Assembly (NCBI GenBank): GCA_947630095.1
Contig: CANRGI010000021.1
Coordinates: forward strand, 1-12,360
Source: an uncultured Bacilli bacterium
GTDB lineage: Bacteria > Bacillota_I > Bacilli_A > RF39 > UBA660
Direction of reading: 5' to 3'
DNA length: 12,360 nt
A program made the translations under genes and the position numbers. This document shows positions 5,336 to 11,703 of this stretch, piece by piece. The stretch's first letter is position 1; every line of letters starts with the position of its first letter. Under the pieces are notes generated by a model. The model ran no database searches, was not told the origin of the DNA, and saw nothing but the letters and a program-made list of their open reading frames with translations.

Positions 5336-6237
5336 AGAAAAAAAAGATAATGATTATAACTATGGTTCTGTTAGTTTTTCTAACTACAGGATGCACAAAG
5401 TCTTTCCAAGATAAAGAAACAGAACGAGCATACACTAAAAATATTTTATGTAGACCTACGGACGAAGACACTATTGAGATATATGAAAGAAACAAAGTAG
5501 ATGTAAGTAAATTACCTAAATGTGAAAAAATAAAAGTAACTTCAGGAGGATATGAAGGCTTATGGACAAACATATTTGTTAAACCTCTTGCCTGGTTAAT
5601 AGTTAAAGTTGGTAATTTAATAGGCAACTATGGCTTATCTATAATTGTATTAGGTATATTACTAAGACTTATAGTCTTACCTCTATCTAAACAAACAATA
5701 AATATGAGTGAAAACTTAAAGAAAGCACAGCCAGAACTAGATAGAATAGAAAAGAAATATGCTAATATGCAAGACCAAGAAGCATTACTTAGAAAAAATC
5801 AAGAAATGCTTATGGTATATAAGAAATATGATATTAAACCATTTTCAGGTTGCTTAGTATCATTAATACAATTACCTCTATTCTTCGCATTTTTAGAAGC
5901 AGTCCAAAGATTACCTATAATCCTTGAAGGAAAACTATTATGGTTTGAATTAGGTACAACTTCTTGGATAGAAATATCAAATGGAAATTACTACTATATT
6001 GTTATCAACATAGCAATAGCATTAGTAACTTACTTCTCATTTAACAATATGAACACGGCAAACATGAACGAAGAAAGCCAAGCACAGACAAAATTTATGT
6101 CAAAAATGATGACTGTATTTATAACTATAATGTCTTTTTCACTCAACATAGCAATAGGTTTATATTGGTTCTCAACAAGTGCTTTTGCAATAATACAAAA
6201 TTATATATTGAAAAAAGAAATATTAAAAAAGAAGTAA
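5332..6237 (+). CDS. yidC: Membrane protein insertase YidC/OxaA, lipoprotein type
   Basis: A 301-aa protein of the Gram-positive YidC class (SpoIIIJ/YqjG type), which inserts and folds membrane proteins alone or with SecYEG. It begins with a lipoprotein signal: a KKKK n-region, a hydrophobic core, and lipobox LTTGC with the lipidated Cys at 21. About 60 residues of outer-face sequence follow, then five membrane segments at roughly 84-115, 172-190, 220-238, 258-277 and 278-292. The first core helix carries Arg112 in LRLIVLPL, the conserved positive charge of the hydrophilic substrate groove. The cytosolic hairpin (about 120-170, Lys/Glu rich) and the PLFFAFLEA segment are typical. It overlaps the rnpA stop by four bases and sits before jag, as in most Firmicutes. 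The C-terminal tail is short and lysine-rich. Confidence 0.95.
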   Translation: MKKKKIMIITMVLLVFLTTGCTKSFQDKETERAYTKNILCRPTDEDTIEIYERNKVDVSKLPKCEKIKVTSGGYEGLWTNIFVKPLAWLIVKVGNLIGNYGLSIIVLGILLRLIVLPLSKQTINMSENLKKAQPELDRIEKKYANMQDQEALLRKNQEMLMVYKKYDIKPFSGCLVSLIQLPLFFAFLEAVQRLPIILEGKLLWFELGTTSWIEISNGNYYYIVINIAIALVTYFSFNNMNTANMNEESQAQTKFMSKMMTVFITIMSFSLNIAIGLYWFSTSAFAIIQNYILKKEILKKK

Positions 6238-6249
6238 GGAGTAAAGTTT

Positions 6250-6870
6250 ATGGAGAAATATGTTTATAAGGGAAAGAATAAAGAGGAATTAATTAGTCTA
6301 GCATTAAATGAATTAGGAGTTACTTTAAATGATGTCTTAATTAATGAAAGTGAAGAAAAAGGTGGTCTTTTCTCTGGTAAAAAAATAGTATTAGAAATAG
6401 TTAAACTAGAGGACATTGCCTCTTTAGGAAAAAAGATACTAGAAGATTTACTAAAAGGTTTTAATATTAATGGTAATATTGAAAAGAAAATAAGAGAAAA
6501 AACAATATCTTATGTTATCCACTCAGATAATAACAATATTCTAATAGGAAAAAGAGGTCATATTCTTGAAAGTATTCAGACTTTTATAAAACATAGCATA
6601 AATTCTCAAGTAGGTTTATATGTTAATATTTTAGTAGATATAGAAAGTTATAAAGAAAAACAAAACTATTATTTAGAAAAAAATGCAAAACGCATCGCAC
6701 GTGATGTTACTCTATCTAAAGTACCAGTTAAACTAGACCCTATGAACTCTTACGAAAGACGCATAGTCCATAATGCAGTATCTAAATTTGAATACATCGA
6801 GTCAGTTAGTGAAGGTGAAGAACCTAATAGATGTGTAGTAATTAAATATAAGGAAAAAGATAAAAAATAA
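6250..6870 (+). CDS. jag: Jag/KhpB/EloR RNA-binding protein
   Basis: A 206-aa protein with the three Jag domains. The N-terminal Jag_N domain is at 1-52, with the KGGLFSGKK element typical of the family. A KH-II domain lies at about 73-136, with the RNA-binding loop IGKRGH at 99-104. An R3H domain lies at about 140-201, with SYERRIVH at 167-174 and SEGEEPNR at 187-194. Jag (KhpB, EloR) forms a heterodimer with KhpA in relatives and affects cell elongation and sRNA/mRNA fate. The yidC-jag pairing is almost universal in Firmicutes. The ribosome binding site TAAGGAG starts at the yidC stop codon, 12 bases before the ATG. The gene ends at a strong terminator. Confidence 0.95.
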   Translation: MEKYVYKGKNKEELISLALNELGVTLNDVLINESEEKGGLFSGKKIVLEIVKLEDIASLGKKILEDLLKGFNINGNIEKKIREKTISYVIHSDNNNILIGKRGHILESIQTFIKHSINSQVGLYVNILVDIESYKEKQNYYLEKNAKRIARDVTLSKVPVKLDPMNSYERRIVHNAVSKFEYIESVSEGEEPNRCVVIKYKEKDKK

Positions 6871-6894
6871 CTCCACCAAAAATGGAGTTTTTTT
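6869..6894 (+). terminator. Intrinsic terminator of the rpmH-rnpA-yidC-jag operon
   Basis: AACTCCA (6869-6875) pairs with TGGAGTT (6883-6889) around a 7-nt loop, followed by five T. The stem starts in the jag stop codon. Confidence 0.88.
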
Positions 6895-6918
6895 AGTCCA
6901 ATTATTTCCCAGGAAATA

Positions 6919-6947
6919 TTTACATTAATAAATTAAAGTGGTATAAT
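6919..6947 (+). promoter_or_regulatory. Promoter of the mnmE-mnmG-rsmG operon
   Basis: TTTACA at 6919-6924 (5/6), a 17-bp spacer, and TATAAT at 6942-6947. The expected start near 6954 leaves a leader of about 18 bases holding the GGAGG site. It also excludes the in-frame TTG at 6951 as start codon of mnmE, because that codon would not be transcribed. Confidence 0.82.
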
Positions 6948-6971
6948 CTCTTGTTGTACGGAGGTTTGAAT

Positions 6972-8327
6972 ATGACAGACACAATAGCCGCTATTAGTAC
7001 ACTTGTAGGTGCATCTGCTATAAATATTATTAAAGTAAGTGGAACTAATGCAATTAACATAGTAAATGAAATTTTCAAAGGTAAAGACTTAACTAAAGTA
7101 AACCCAAATACTATTAACTATGGATATATAGTTTCTGAAAATGAAAAAATAGACGAAGTATTAGTTTCAGTTTTCCACTCTCCTAAAAGTTATACTGGAG
7201 AAGACGTAGTTGAAATAAATTGTCACGGAGGCATATCTTCTACTAACAAAATATTAGAGATAGTTTTAACTAAAGGTGCACGTCTAGCAGAACCAGGAGA
7301 ATTTATTAAACGAGCATTTTTAAATGGTAGAAAAGATTTGCTAGAAGTTGAAGCAGTAAGTGATTTAATAAATGCCACTACAGAAAGTGCAAGAAAAATG
7401 AGTCTTAAAGGTATAAGTGGAGAATTATCTAATATGATTAAATCCCTAAAAAGTCGTCTTACAGAAATAATAGCAAATATAGAAGTAAACATAGATTACC
7501 CTGAATACGAAGATGCAATAGTTTATACAAATGAAATATTAAAAGAAAATATAAAGGAAATAAAATCTTCTTTAGAAAAAATACTAAAAGAAAGTGAAGA
7601 AGGAAAGATAATAAAAGACGGAATTAATGTAGGTATCATAGGTAGTCCTAATGTAGGAAAAAGTAGTTTATTAAATAAATTATTAAAAGAAGATAAAGCA
7701 ATAGTAACAGACATCGCAGGTACTACTAGAGATACAGTTGAAGGTAGTATTATATTAAAAGGAATAAGATTAAATCTAATAGATACAGCAGGTATCAGAG
7801 AAACTGATAATATAGTCGAACAAATTGGAGTAGAAAAAAGTAAAAAAATAATAGAAACATCTGATTTAATACTTGCTTTATTTGATGGTAGTAAACCTCT
7901 TACAAATTTTGATAAGGAACTTTTAAACAATTTAAAAGATAAAAAAGTAATAATTATAATAAATAAATCTGATTTAGAGTCTAAAATAGAAACAAAATAT
8001 TTTGAAAATTATAAAGTAATAAATACTTCTATAAAGAATAATGAAGGAATAGAAGAAATTTTAAATGAAATAACTGATATGTTTAATCTTAATAAAATAG
8101 AAACAAGTGATTATACTTACCTTTCAAATGCAAGACAAATATCTTTAGTTAAAAAATGTATTGAAATAATTAATGACATTGAAATATCTAATAATAACAA
8201 TGTAGAAGTAGATTTAATACAAATAGATATTGAAAGACTTTGGAATACACTAGGCGAAATTATAGGAGATACTTATAAAGACGAATTACTAGACGAAATC
8301 TTTAGTAAATTTTGTTTAGGAAAATAA
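6972..8327 (+). CDS. mnmE: tRNA uridine-5-carboxymethylaminomethyl modification GTPase MnmE
   Basis: A 451-aa protein of normal length. With MnmG it installs the cmnm5 group on U34 of several tRNAs using methylene-THF, GTP and glycine or ammonium. The N-terminal folate-binding domain starts DTIAAIST and includes SYTGEDVVEINCHGG at 73-87 and the EPGEF/FLNGRKDL region at 107-123. The G domain is inserted between helical halves: G1 GSPNVGKSS 224-232, G2 TTRD 251-254, G3 DTAG 271-274, G4 NKSD 331-334. The C-terminus FCLGK (447-451) keeps the essential Cys448. ATG 6972 is chosen over the upstream in-frame TTG at 6951 because GGAGG (6960-6964) is seven bases before it and the promoter start falls at about 6954. 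It lies 13 bases before mnmG. Confidence 0.96.
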   Translation: MTDTIAAISTLVGASAINIIKVSGTNAINIVNEIFKGKDLTKVNPNTINYGYIVSENEKIDEVLVSVFHSPKSYTGEDVVEINCHGGISSTNKILEIVLTKGARLAEPGEFIKRAFLNGRKDLLEVEAVSDLINATTESARKMSLKGISGELSNMIKSLKSRLTEIIANIEVNIDYPEYEDAIVYTNEILKENIKEIKSSLEKILKESEEGKIIKDGINVGIIGSPNVGKSSLLNKLLKEDKAIVTDIAGTTRDTVEGSIILKGIRLNLIDTAGIRETDNIVEQIGVEKSKKIIETSDLILALFDGSKPLTNFDKELLNNLKDKKVIIIINKSDLESKIETKYFENYKVINTSIKNNEGIEEILNEITDMFNLNKIETSDYTYLSNARQISLVKKCIEIINDIEISNNNNVEVDLIQIDIERLWNTLGEIIGDTYKDELLDEIFSKFCLGK

Positions 8328-8340
8328 GGGAGTGATAGAA

Positions 8341-10200
8341 ATGTATGATATTATAGTAATAGGCGGAGGCCACGCAGGTTGTGAAGCAAGTTTATCTTCT
8401 GCTAGAATGGGCGCTAAAGTATTATTGATAACAGGTTCATTTGATAATGTAGCAGATATGCCTTGTAACCCTTCTATAGGAGGCTCAGCAAAAGGAATAG
8501 TTGTAAGAGAAATAGACGCTCTTGGTGGAGAAATGGGAATAAATGCTGATATTTCTCACTTACAAATAAAAATGTTAAATAGTAAAAAAGGCCCAGGAGT
8601 TAGAAGTCTAAGATGTCAAGCAGATAAAACCATTTACCCTCAAAATATGTTAAAATCTTTAAGAAATGAACCTAATTTAACTTTAAAAGAAGATATGGTA
8701 AAAGAACTAATTGTTGAAAATAATGAAATAAAAGGAATAATAACAGAAAGTAATGAAAAAATAGAAAGCAAAAAAGTAATAATAACAACAGGAACTTATC
8801 TAAATGCAGATATACTTCGTGGTCATAATAAACATAAAGGAGGCCCTCACGGAGAAAAACCTTCTCTATATTTAAGTGAAAGTATGAAGAAAAATGGCCT
8901 TAATATGATAAGACTTAAAACAGGTACTCCTCCTAGAGTATTAAAAAGCACTATTGATTATGACGAATGTTCTATTGAAACAGGAGATAATACCCGTTTA
9001 AGTTTCTCTAACTTTTATGAACCAACTTACGATATAGATAAACAACTACCCTGCTATTTAACTTATACAAATAAAACTACTCATAAAATAATATTAGATA
9101 ACCTAAACGAATGCGCCCTTTATAGTGGTTTAATAGTAGGAATAGGTCCTAGATATTGCCCATCAGTTGAAGATAAAATAGTTAAATTCAAAGATAAAGA
9201 CAGACACCAAATTTTCCTAGAACCAGAAAGACTTAACGGAGACGAAATCTATGTAGGTGGTTTTTCAACAACCATGCCAGAACATATCCAAGAAGATTTA
9301 ATACACAGTATGGCTGGCTTACATCACGCAAAGATAGTTAAATATGGATATGCTATTGAATATGATGCAATAAATTCTAAAGAATTAAAAATGACTTTAG
9401 AAACAAAAAAAATAAAAGGCCTTTATACAGCAGGGCAAATTAATGGTACATCAGGTTATGAAGAAGCAGCCGCTCAAGGTCTAATCGCAGGCATTAATGC
9501 TACCCTATCTCTTAAAGGAAAAGAACCTCTTATATTAAAAAGAAATGAAGCATATATAGGAGTATTAATAGACGATTTAATAAATAAAGGTATAACCGAA
9601 CCTTATAGATTACTTACTTCTCGTGCAGAATTTAGATTACTCCTTCGCCACGACAATGCAGATATCCGTCTAACTGAAAAAGGACGACAAATCGGTCTTA
9701 TAAATGACGAAAAATATCAAATATTTAAAAATAAATTAAAAGAAATAGATAAATTAAAAGATTATCTATCTAATACCAAAATAACCCCTACTAAAGAAAT
9801 AAATGATTATTTATTAAGTATTAATTCAACACCACTAGAAGGAAAAATAATAGCAATAGATTTATTAAAAAGACCTGAAATCAAAATAAAAGATATAGAA
9901 ACTATATTAAATGAAAAATTTAATGAAAAAGCAAGTGAACAAGTAGAAATAAGTATTAAATATGCAGGTTATATAGATAAAACAGAAAAAGAAGCAGAAA
10001 AAATGTTATCTTTAGAAAAAAAACAAATTCCAGAAGACATTGATTATAATAAGGTTAGAAATATAGCAACAGAAGCAAGACAAAAATTAGAATTAGTTAG
10101 ACCTCTAACTATAGGCCAAGCATCAAGAATAAGTGGAGTAAACCCTTCAGACATCACTATGTTATTAGTTTATCTTAAAAAGGAGTACCCTTATGAATAA
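8341..10200 (+). CDS. mnmG: FAD-dependent tRNA U34 modification enzyme MnmG (GidA)
   Basis: A 619-aa protein of normal size, partner of MnmE in the cmnm5U34 pathway. The N-terminal FAD Rossmann motif is GGGHAG at 8-13. The two conserved cysteines are present: Cys42 in MPCNPSIGG, and the one in GPRYCPSVEDK, which corresponds to the catalytic Cys277 of E. coli. Other landmarks are NSKKGPGVRSLRCQADK, the second FAD region GQINGTSGYEEAAAQG, and the helical C-terminal MnmE/tRNA-binding domain ending GQASRISGVNPSDITMLLVYL. ATG 8341 is preferred to the in-frame GTG at 8332, because the GTG lies inside the AAGGGAG ribosome binding site that is correctly spaced for 8341, and the MYDIIVIGGG start is typical. 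It overlaps rsmG by eight bases. Confidence 0.96.
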   Translation: MYDIIVIGGGHAGCEASLSSARMGAKVLLITGSFDNVADMPCNPSIGGSAKGIVVREIDALGGEMGINADISHLQIKMLNSKKGPGVRSLRCQADKTIYPQNMLKSLRNEPNLTLKEDMVKELIVENNEIKGIITESNEKIESKKVIITTGTYLNADILRGHNKHKGGPHGEKPSLYLSESMKKNGLNMIRLKTGTPPRVLKSTIDYDECSIETGDNTRLSFSNFYEPTYDIDKQLPCYLTYTNKTTHKIILDNLNECALYSGLIVGIGPRYCPSVEDKIVKFKDKDRHQIFLEPERLNGDEIYVGGFSTTMPEHIQEDLIHSMAGLHHAKIVKYGYAIEYDAINSKELKMTLETKKIKGLYTAGQINGTSGYEEAAAQGLIAGINATLSLKGKEPLILKRNEAYIGVLIDDLINKGITEPYRLLTSRAEFRLLLRHDNADIRLTEKGRQIGLINDEKYQIFKNKLKEIDKLKDYLSNTKITPTKEINDYLLSINSTPLEGKIIAIDLLKRPEIKIKDIETILNEKFNEKASEQVEISIKYAGYIDKTEKEAEKMLSLEKKQIPEDIDYNKVRNIATEARQKLELVRPLTIGQASRISGVNPSDITMLLVYLKKEYPYE

Positions 10201-10888
10201 AGAAACTCTAATAAAAGAATTAAAAAACTTAAATATAACTTTAACAGAAGAACAATTACTACAATTTGAAACTTATAAAAATCTATTACAAGAATATAAT
10301 AAAAAATTTAACTTAACTAGTCTAACTTCTGATAGTGATATATATCTAAAACATTTCTATGACTCACTTTGTATTACAAAAGTAGATTTAAAAGATAAAA
10401 ATACTATACTAGATATAGGTTCAGGAGCAGGCTTTCCAGGAATTCCTCTTTCTATATTATATAGTGATAAAAAAATAACCCTAATAGAAGCAAATACAAA
10501 AAAATGTAATTTCTTAAATATTGTAAAAGATAAATTAAATTTAAATAATTTAGAAATAATAAATACTCGAGCAGAAACATTTGCAAAACAAACAAGAGAA
10601 TATTTTGATGTAGTAACTTCTCGTGCTGTATCACATTTAAAAATCTTACTAGAGTTAGAAATCCCTACTCTAAAAGTTAATGGTTTATTTATTCCATTAA
10701 AAGGCGATATTGAAATAGAATTGCAAGAGTCAAAAGATATATTAAAAAAATTAAATTGTACTTTAAAAGAAATAATAAAATATTCTCTACCTATAGAAAA
10801 CAGTAAAAGAACAATACCTATTATAATAAAAAATTCTATAACTCCCCTAACCTACCCTAGAGAATATAACAAAATAAAAAATAGTTAA
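10193..10888 (+). CDS. rsmG: 16S rRNA (guanine527-N7)-methyltransferase RsmG (GidB)
   Basis: A 231-aa class I SAM methyltransferase that makes m7G527 in the 530 loop of 16S rRNA. Loss of this activity gives low-level streptomycin resistance in other bacteria. Seen in the sequence: the conserved opening helix region with YNKKFNLTSLT at 35-45, HFYDSL at 54-59, the SAM loop ILDIGSGAGFPGIPLSI at 72-88, the acidic end of beta-2 IEAN at 98-101, SRAVSHL at 143-149 and the PLKG strand at 168-171. The C-terminus, YPREYNKIKNS, is a reduced form of the usual YPRKPGTPNK tail. The start overlaps the mnmG stop by eight bases, with AAAGGAG inside mnmG, so translation is coupled. The TAA stop overlaps the stop of the converging regulator by 3-4 bases. 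Confidence 0.95.
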   Translation: MNKETLIKELKNLNITLTEEQLLQFETYKNLLQEYNKKFNLTSLTSDSDIYLKHFYDSLCITKVDLKDKNTILDIGSGAGFPGIPLSILYSDKKITLIEANTKKCNFLNIVKDKLNLNNLEIINTRAETFAKQTREYFDVVTSRAVSHLKILLELEIPTLKVNGLFIPLKGDIEIELQESKDILKKLNCTLKEIIKYSLPIENSKRTIPIIIKNSITPLTYPREYNKIKNS

Positions 10889-10916
10889 ATCTTACTAGAC
10901 ATTTGACTATTTTTTT
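10876..10916. terminator. Bidirectional terminator shared by rsmG and the converging XRE gene
   Basis: The 15-nt arm at 10876-10890 pairs with 10901-10915, with a single G-U or A-C wobble position depending on the strand, around a 10-nt loop. A-runs on the left arm and T-runs on the right arm make it a terminator in both directions. Both stop codons lie in the left arm. Confidence 0.85.
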
Positions 10917-11292
10917 CATTTACTAAACCATTTATAAGAATAAAAGCATTCTTTTTATCTTTATCATTTAATGAAGTATATAATTCTAATAATTTAACAG
11001 CATCTTCACCATATCTATTTTTAATTTCGTTTAATACTCCCTCCTTTACTACTTCGTCCGATAAAGCACTATTAAATAATATATGTGGATGAATACCTAA
11101 AACTGCTGAGATATTTATGATTTTAGAATAAGCCATATCAGTTTTACCAAGTTCGATTTTATTTATTGCTGACCTTGAAGTATATCCACATCTTGACGCA
11201 AGTTCTTCTTGCGATAACCCTTTTTGTTCTCTAATCATTTTTATTGTTTTACCAATAAGTTCCAAATTTTTTTCTTTTTCCATTTTAGTCAT
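10885..11292 (-). CDS. XRE-family (CI/SinR-like) transcriptional regulator
   Basis: A 135-aa protein with an N-terminal Cro/CI-type helix-turn-helix at about 13-68: IGKTIKMIREQKGLSQEELA, then TSRSAINKIELGKTDMAYSKIINISAVLGI. An 80-134 C-terminal helical part (GEDAVKLLELYTSLNDKDKK) resembles the dimerisation tails of SinR-like and phage repressors. There is no peptidase-type CI domain and no membrane segment, so RecA-triggered self-cleavage is not expected. ATG 11292 is chosen because AAGGAG (11310-11305) lies 12 bases upstream and the extended -10 places the transcript start near 11314, downstream of the more distal in-frame TTG and ATG codons. ATG 11304 abuts the ribosome binding site, and 11283 is further away. 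Its promoter carries a palindrome shared with the divergent operon, suggesting it represses itself and that operon. The ligand or antagonist is unknown. Confidence 0.85.
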   Translation of the reverse strand: MTKMEKEKNLELIGKTIKMIREQKGLSQEELASRCGYTSRSAINKIELGKTDMAYSKIINISAVLGIHPHILFNSALSDEVVKEGVLNEIKNRYGEDAVKLLELYTSLNDKDKKNAFILINGLVNEKNSQMSSKI

Positions 11293-11320
11293 ATAGGTAA
11301 CCATCTCCTTTTCAAACATT

Positions 11321-11329
11321 AGTATAACA
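11321..11329 (-). promoter_or_regulatory. Extended -10 promoter of the XRE regulator gene
   Basis: The minus strand reads TGTTATACT: TATACT (5/6) with the TGn extension. The -35 position (11344-11349) reads TAGATT and is weak. It lies inside the palindromic operator at 11334-11350, so an operator-bound protein would block polymerase. Confidence 0.5.
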
Positions 11330-11333
11330 CTCA

Positions 11334-11350
11334 ATAGATTAAAAATCTAC
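11334..11350. promoter_or_regulatory. Operator-like palindrome 1 (ATAGA-N7-TCTAC)
   Basis: ATAGATTAAAAATCTAC: half-sites ATAGA and TCTAC, 7 bp apart, with an inner perfect repeat TAGATT/AATCTA. It has the same half-sites and spacing as palindromes 2 and 3, with one half-site mismatch. It overlaps the -35 region of the leftward XRE promoter. Confidence 0.55.
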
Positions 11351-11370
11351 TTTTTTAAGTAAAAAAATCA

Positions 11371-11399
11371 TTGACATAGAATAATGTAAATGGTAATAT
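11371..11399 (+). promoter_or_regulatory. Promoter of the Cro-like/exported-protein operon
   Basis: TTGACA at 11371-11376 (perfect), a 17-bp spacer, TAATAT at 11394-11399 (4/6) helped by a TG extension at 11391-11392. A- and T-tracts at 11351-11368 could act as an UP element. The start is expected near 11406, inside palindrome 2. Confidence 0.7.
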
Positions 11400-11402
11400 A
11401 AG

Positions 11403-11425
11403 TATGTAGAATAATATTCTACATA
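11403..11425. promoter_or_regulatory. Operator-like palindrome 2 over the rightward transcription start
   Basis: A perfect 23-bp palindrome: the 11-bp arms 11403-11413 and 11415-11425 are exact reverse complements around A11414. The core is TGTAGAATAATATTCTACA. It covers the predicted start point of the rightward operon, a classic repressor position. Confidence 0.72.
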
Positions 11426-11452
11426 ACAATTTAATATGAGGAGTGACAAAAA

Positions 11453-11692
11453 ATGATAGATAGTGACTTTTTAAAGGAAAAAATTAATAAATCAAATTAT
11501 AATACAAAATACATAGCAAAAGAACTACAATTATCAGAAAGAGAACTAATAAGAAAAATAGAAAATAAAAGAGAATTAAATGCAAGTGAAATATATTATC
11601 TAATAAAATTACTAAATTTAACTTTAGAAGAACAAGACCATATTTTTTTTAATAACAATGTAGAAAAATATTCTACAATATCAAGAATATAA
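11453..11692 (+). CDS. Small Cro-like helix-turn-helix protein
   Basis: A 79-aa protein, almost all a single HTH domain. An opening helix (FLKEKINKSNYN) is followed by YIAKELQLSERELIRKIENK at 20-39, which has the helix-turn-recognition-helix pattern, and by a third section, SEIYYLIKLLNLTLEEQ. The plan IAxxLxLS...KIxNKxxLxxSEIxxLxxLLxLxxEExxxIFF recalls the tiny Cro-like regulators of phages and integrative elements in Firmicutes, but no family was verified. GAGGAG lies 10 bases before the ATG. It is transcribed divergently from the XRE gene, and its stop overlaps the AAAAGGAG of the next gene, so the two are coupled. Its last codons contain palindrome 3. It probably binds the same operators as, or counteracts, the XRE protein (inference). 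An antitoxin-like role is a less likely alternative, as no toxin-like partner is seen. Confidence 0.75.
   Translation: MIDSDFLKEKINKSNYNTKYIAKELQLSERELIRKIENKRELNASEIYYLIKLLNLTLEEQDHIFFNNNVEKYSTISRI
11659..11677. promoter_or_regulatory. Operator-like palindrome 3 inside the 3' end of the small HTH gene
   Basis: TGTAGAAAAATATTCTACA differs from the core of palindrome 2 at one of 19 positions (A for T at position 8). It lies 254 bp downstream of palindrome 2 (core start to core start) and just before the exported-protein gene. It has no T-run, so it is not a terminator. A roadblock or DNA-looping site is possible. Confidence 0.6.
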
Positions 11693-11703
11693 AAGGAGTA
11701 AAT

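Noticed and set aside
6951..6971. In-frame upstream TTG start for mnmE adding MLYGGLN
   Set aside because: The predicted transcript starts near 6954, and GGAGG at 6960-6964 is spaced for ATG 6972. The product start MTDTIAA fits the family.
7223..7930. Two minus-strand open frames inside mnmE
   Set aside because: They are antisense to well-conserved MnmE coding sequence, with low-complexity translations and no recognisable motif.
8332..8340. In-frame GTG start for mnmG adding three residues
   Set aside because: The GTG overlaps the AAGGGAG ribosome binding site, which is correctly placed for ATG 8341.
11293..11334. Longer N-terminus (TTG at 11334 or ATG at 11319) for the XRE regulator
   Set aside because: These codons lie upstream of, or within, the predicted promoter and have no ribosome binding site. 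The extra residues are not part of the HTH fold.
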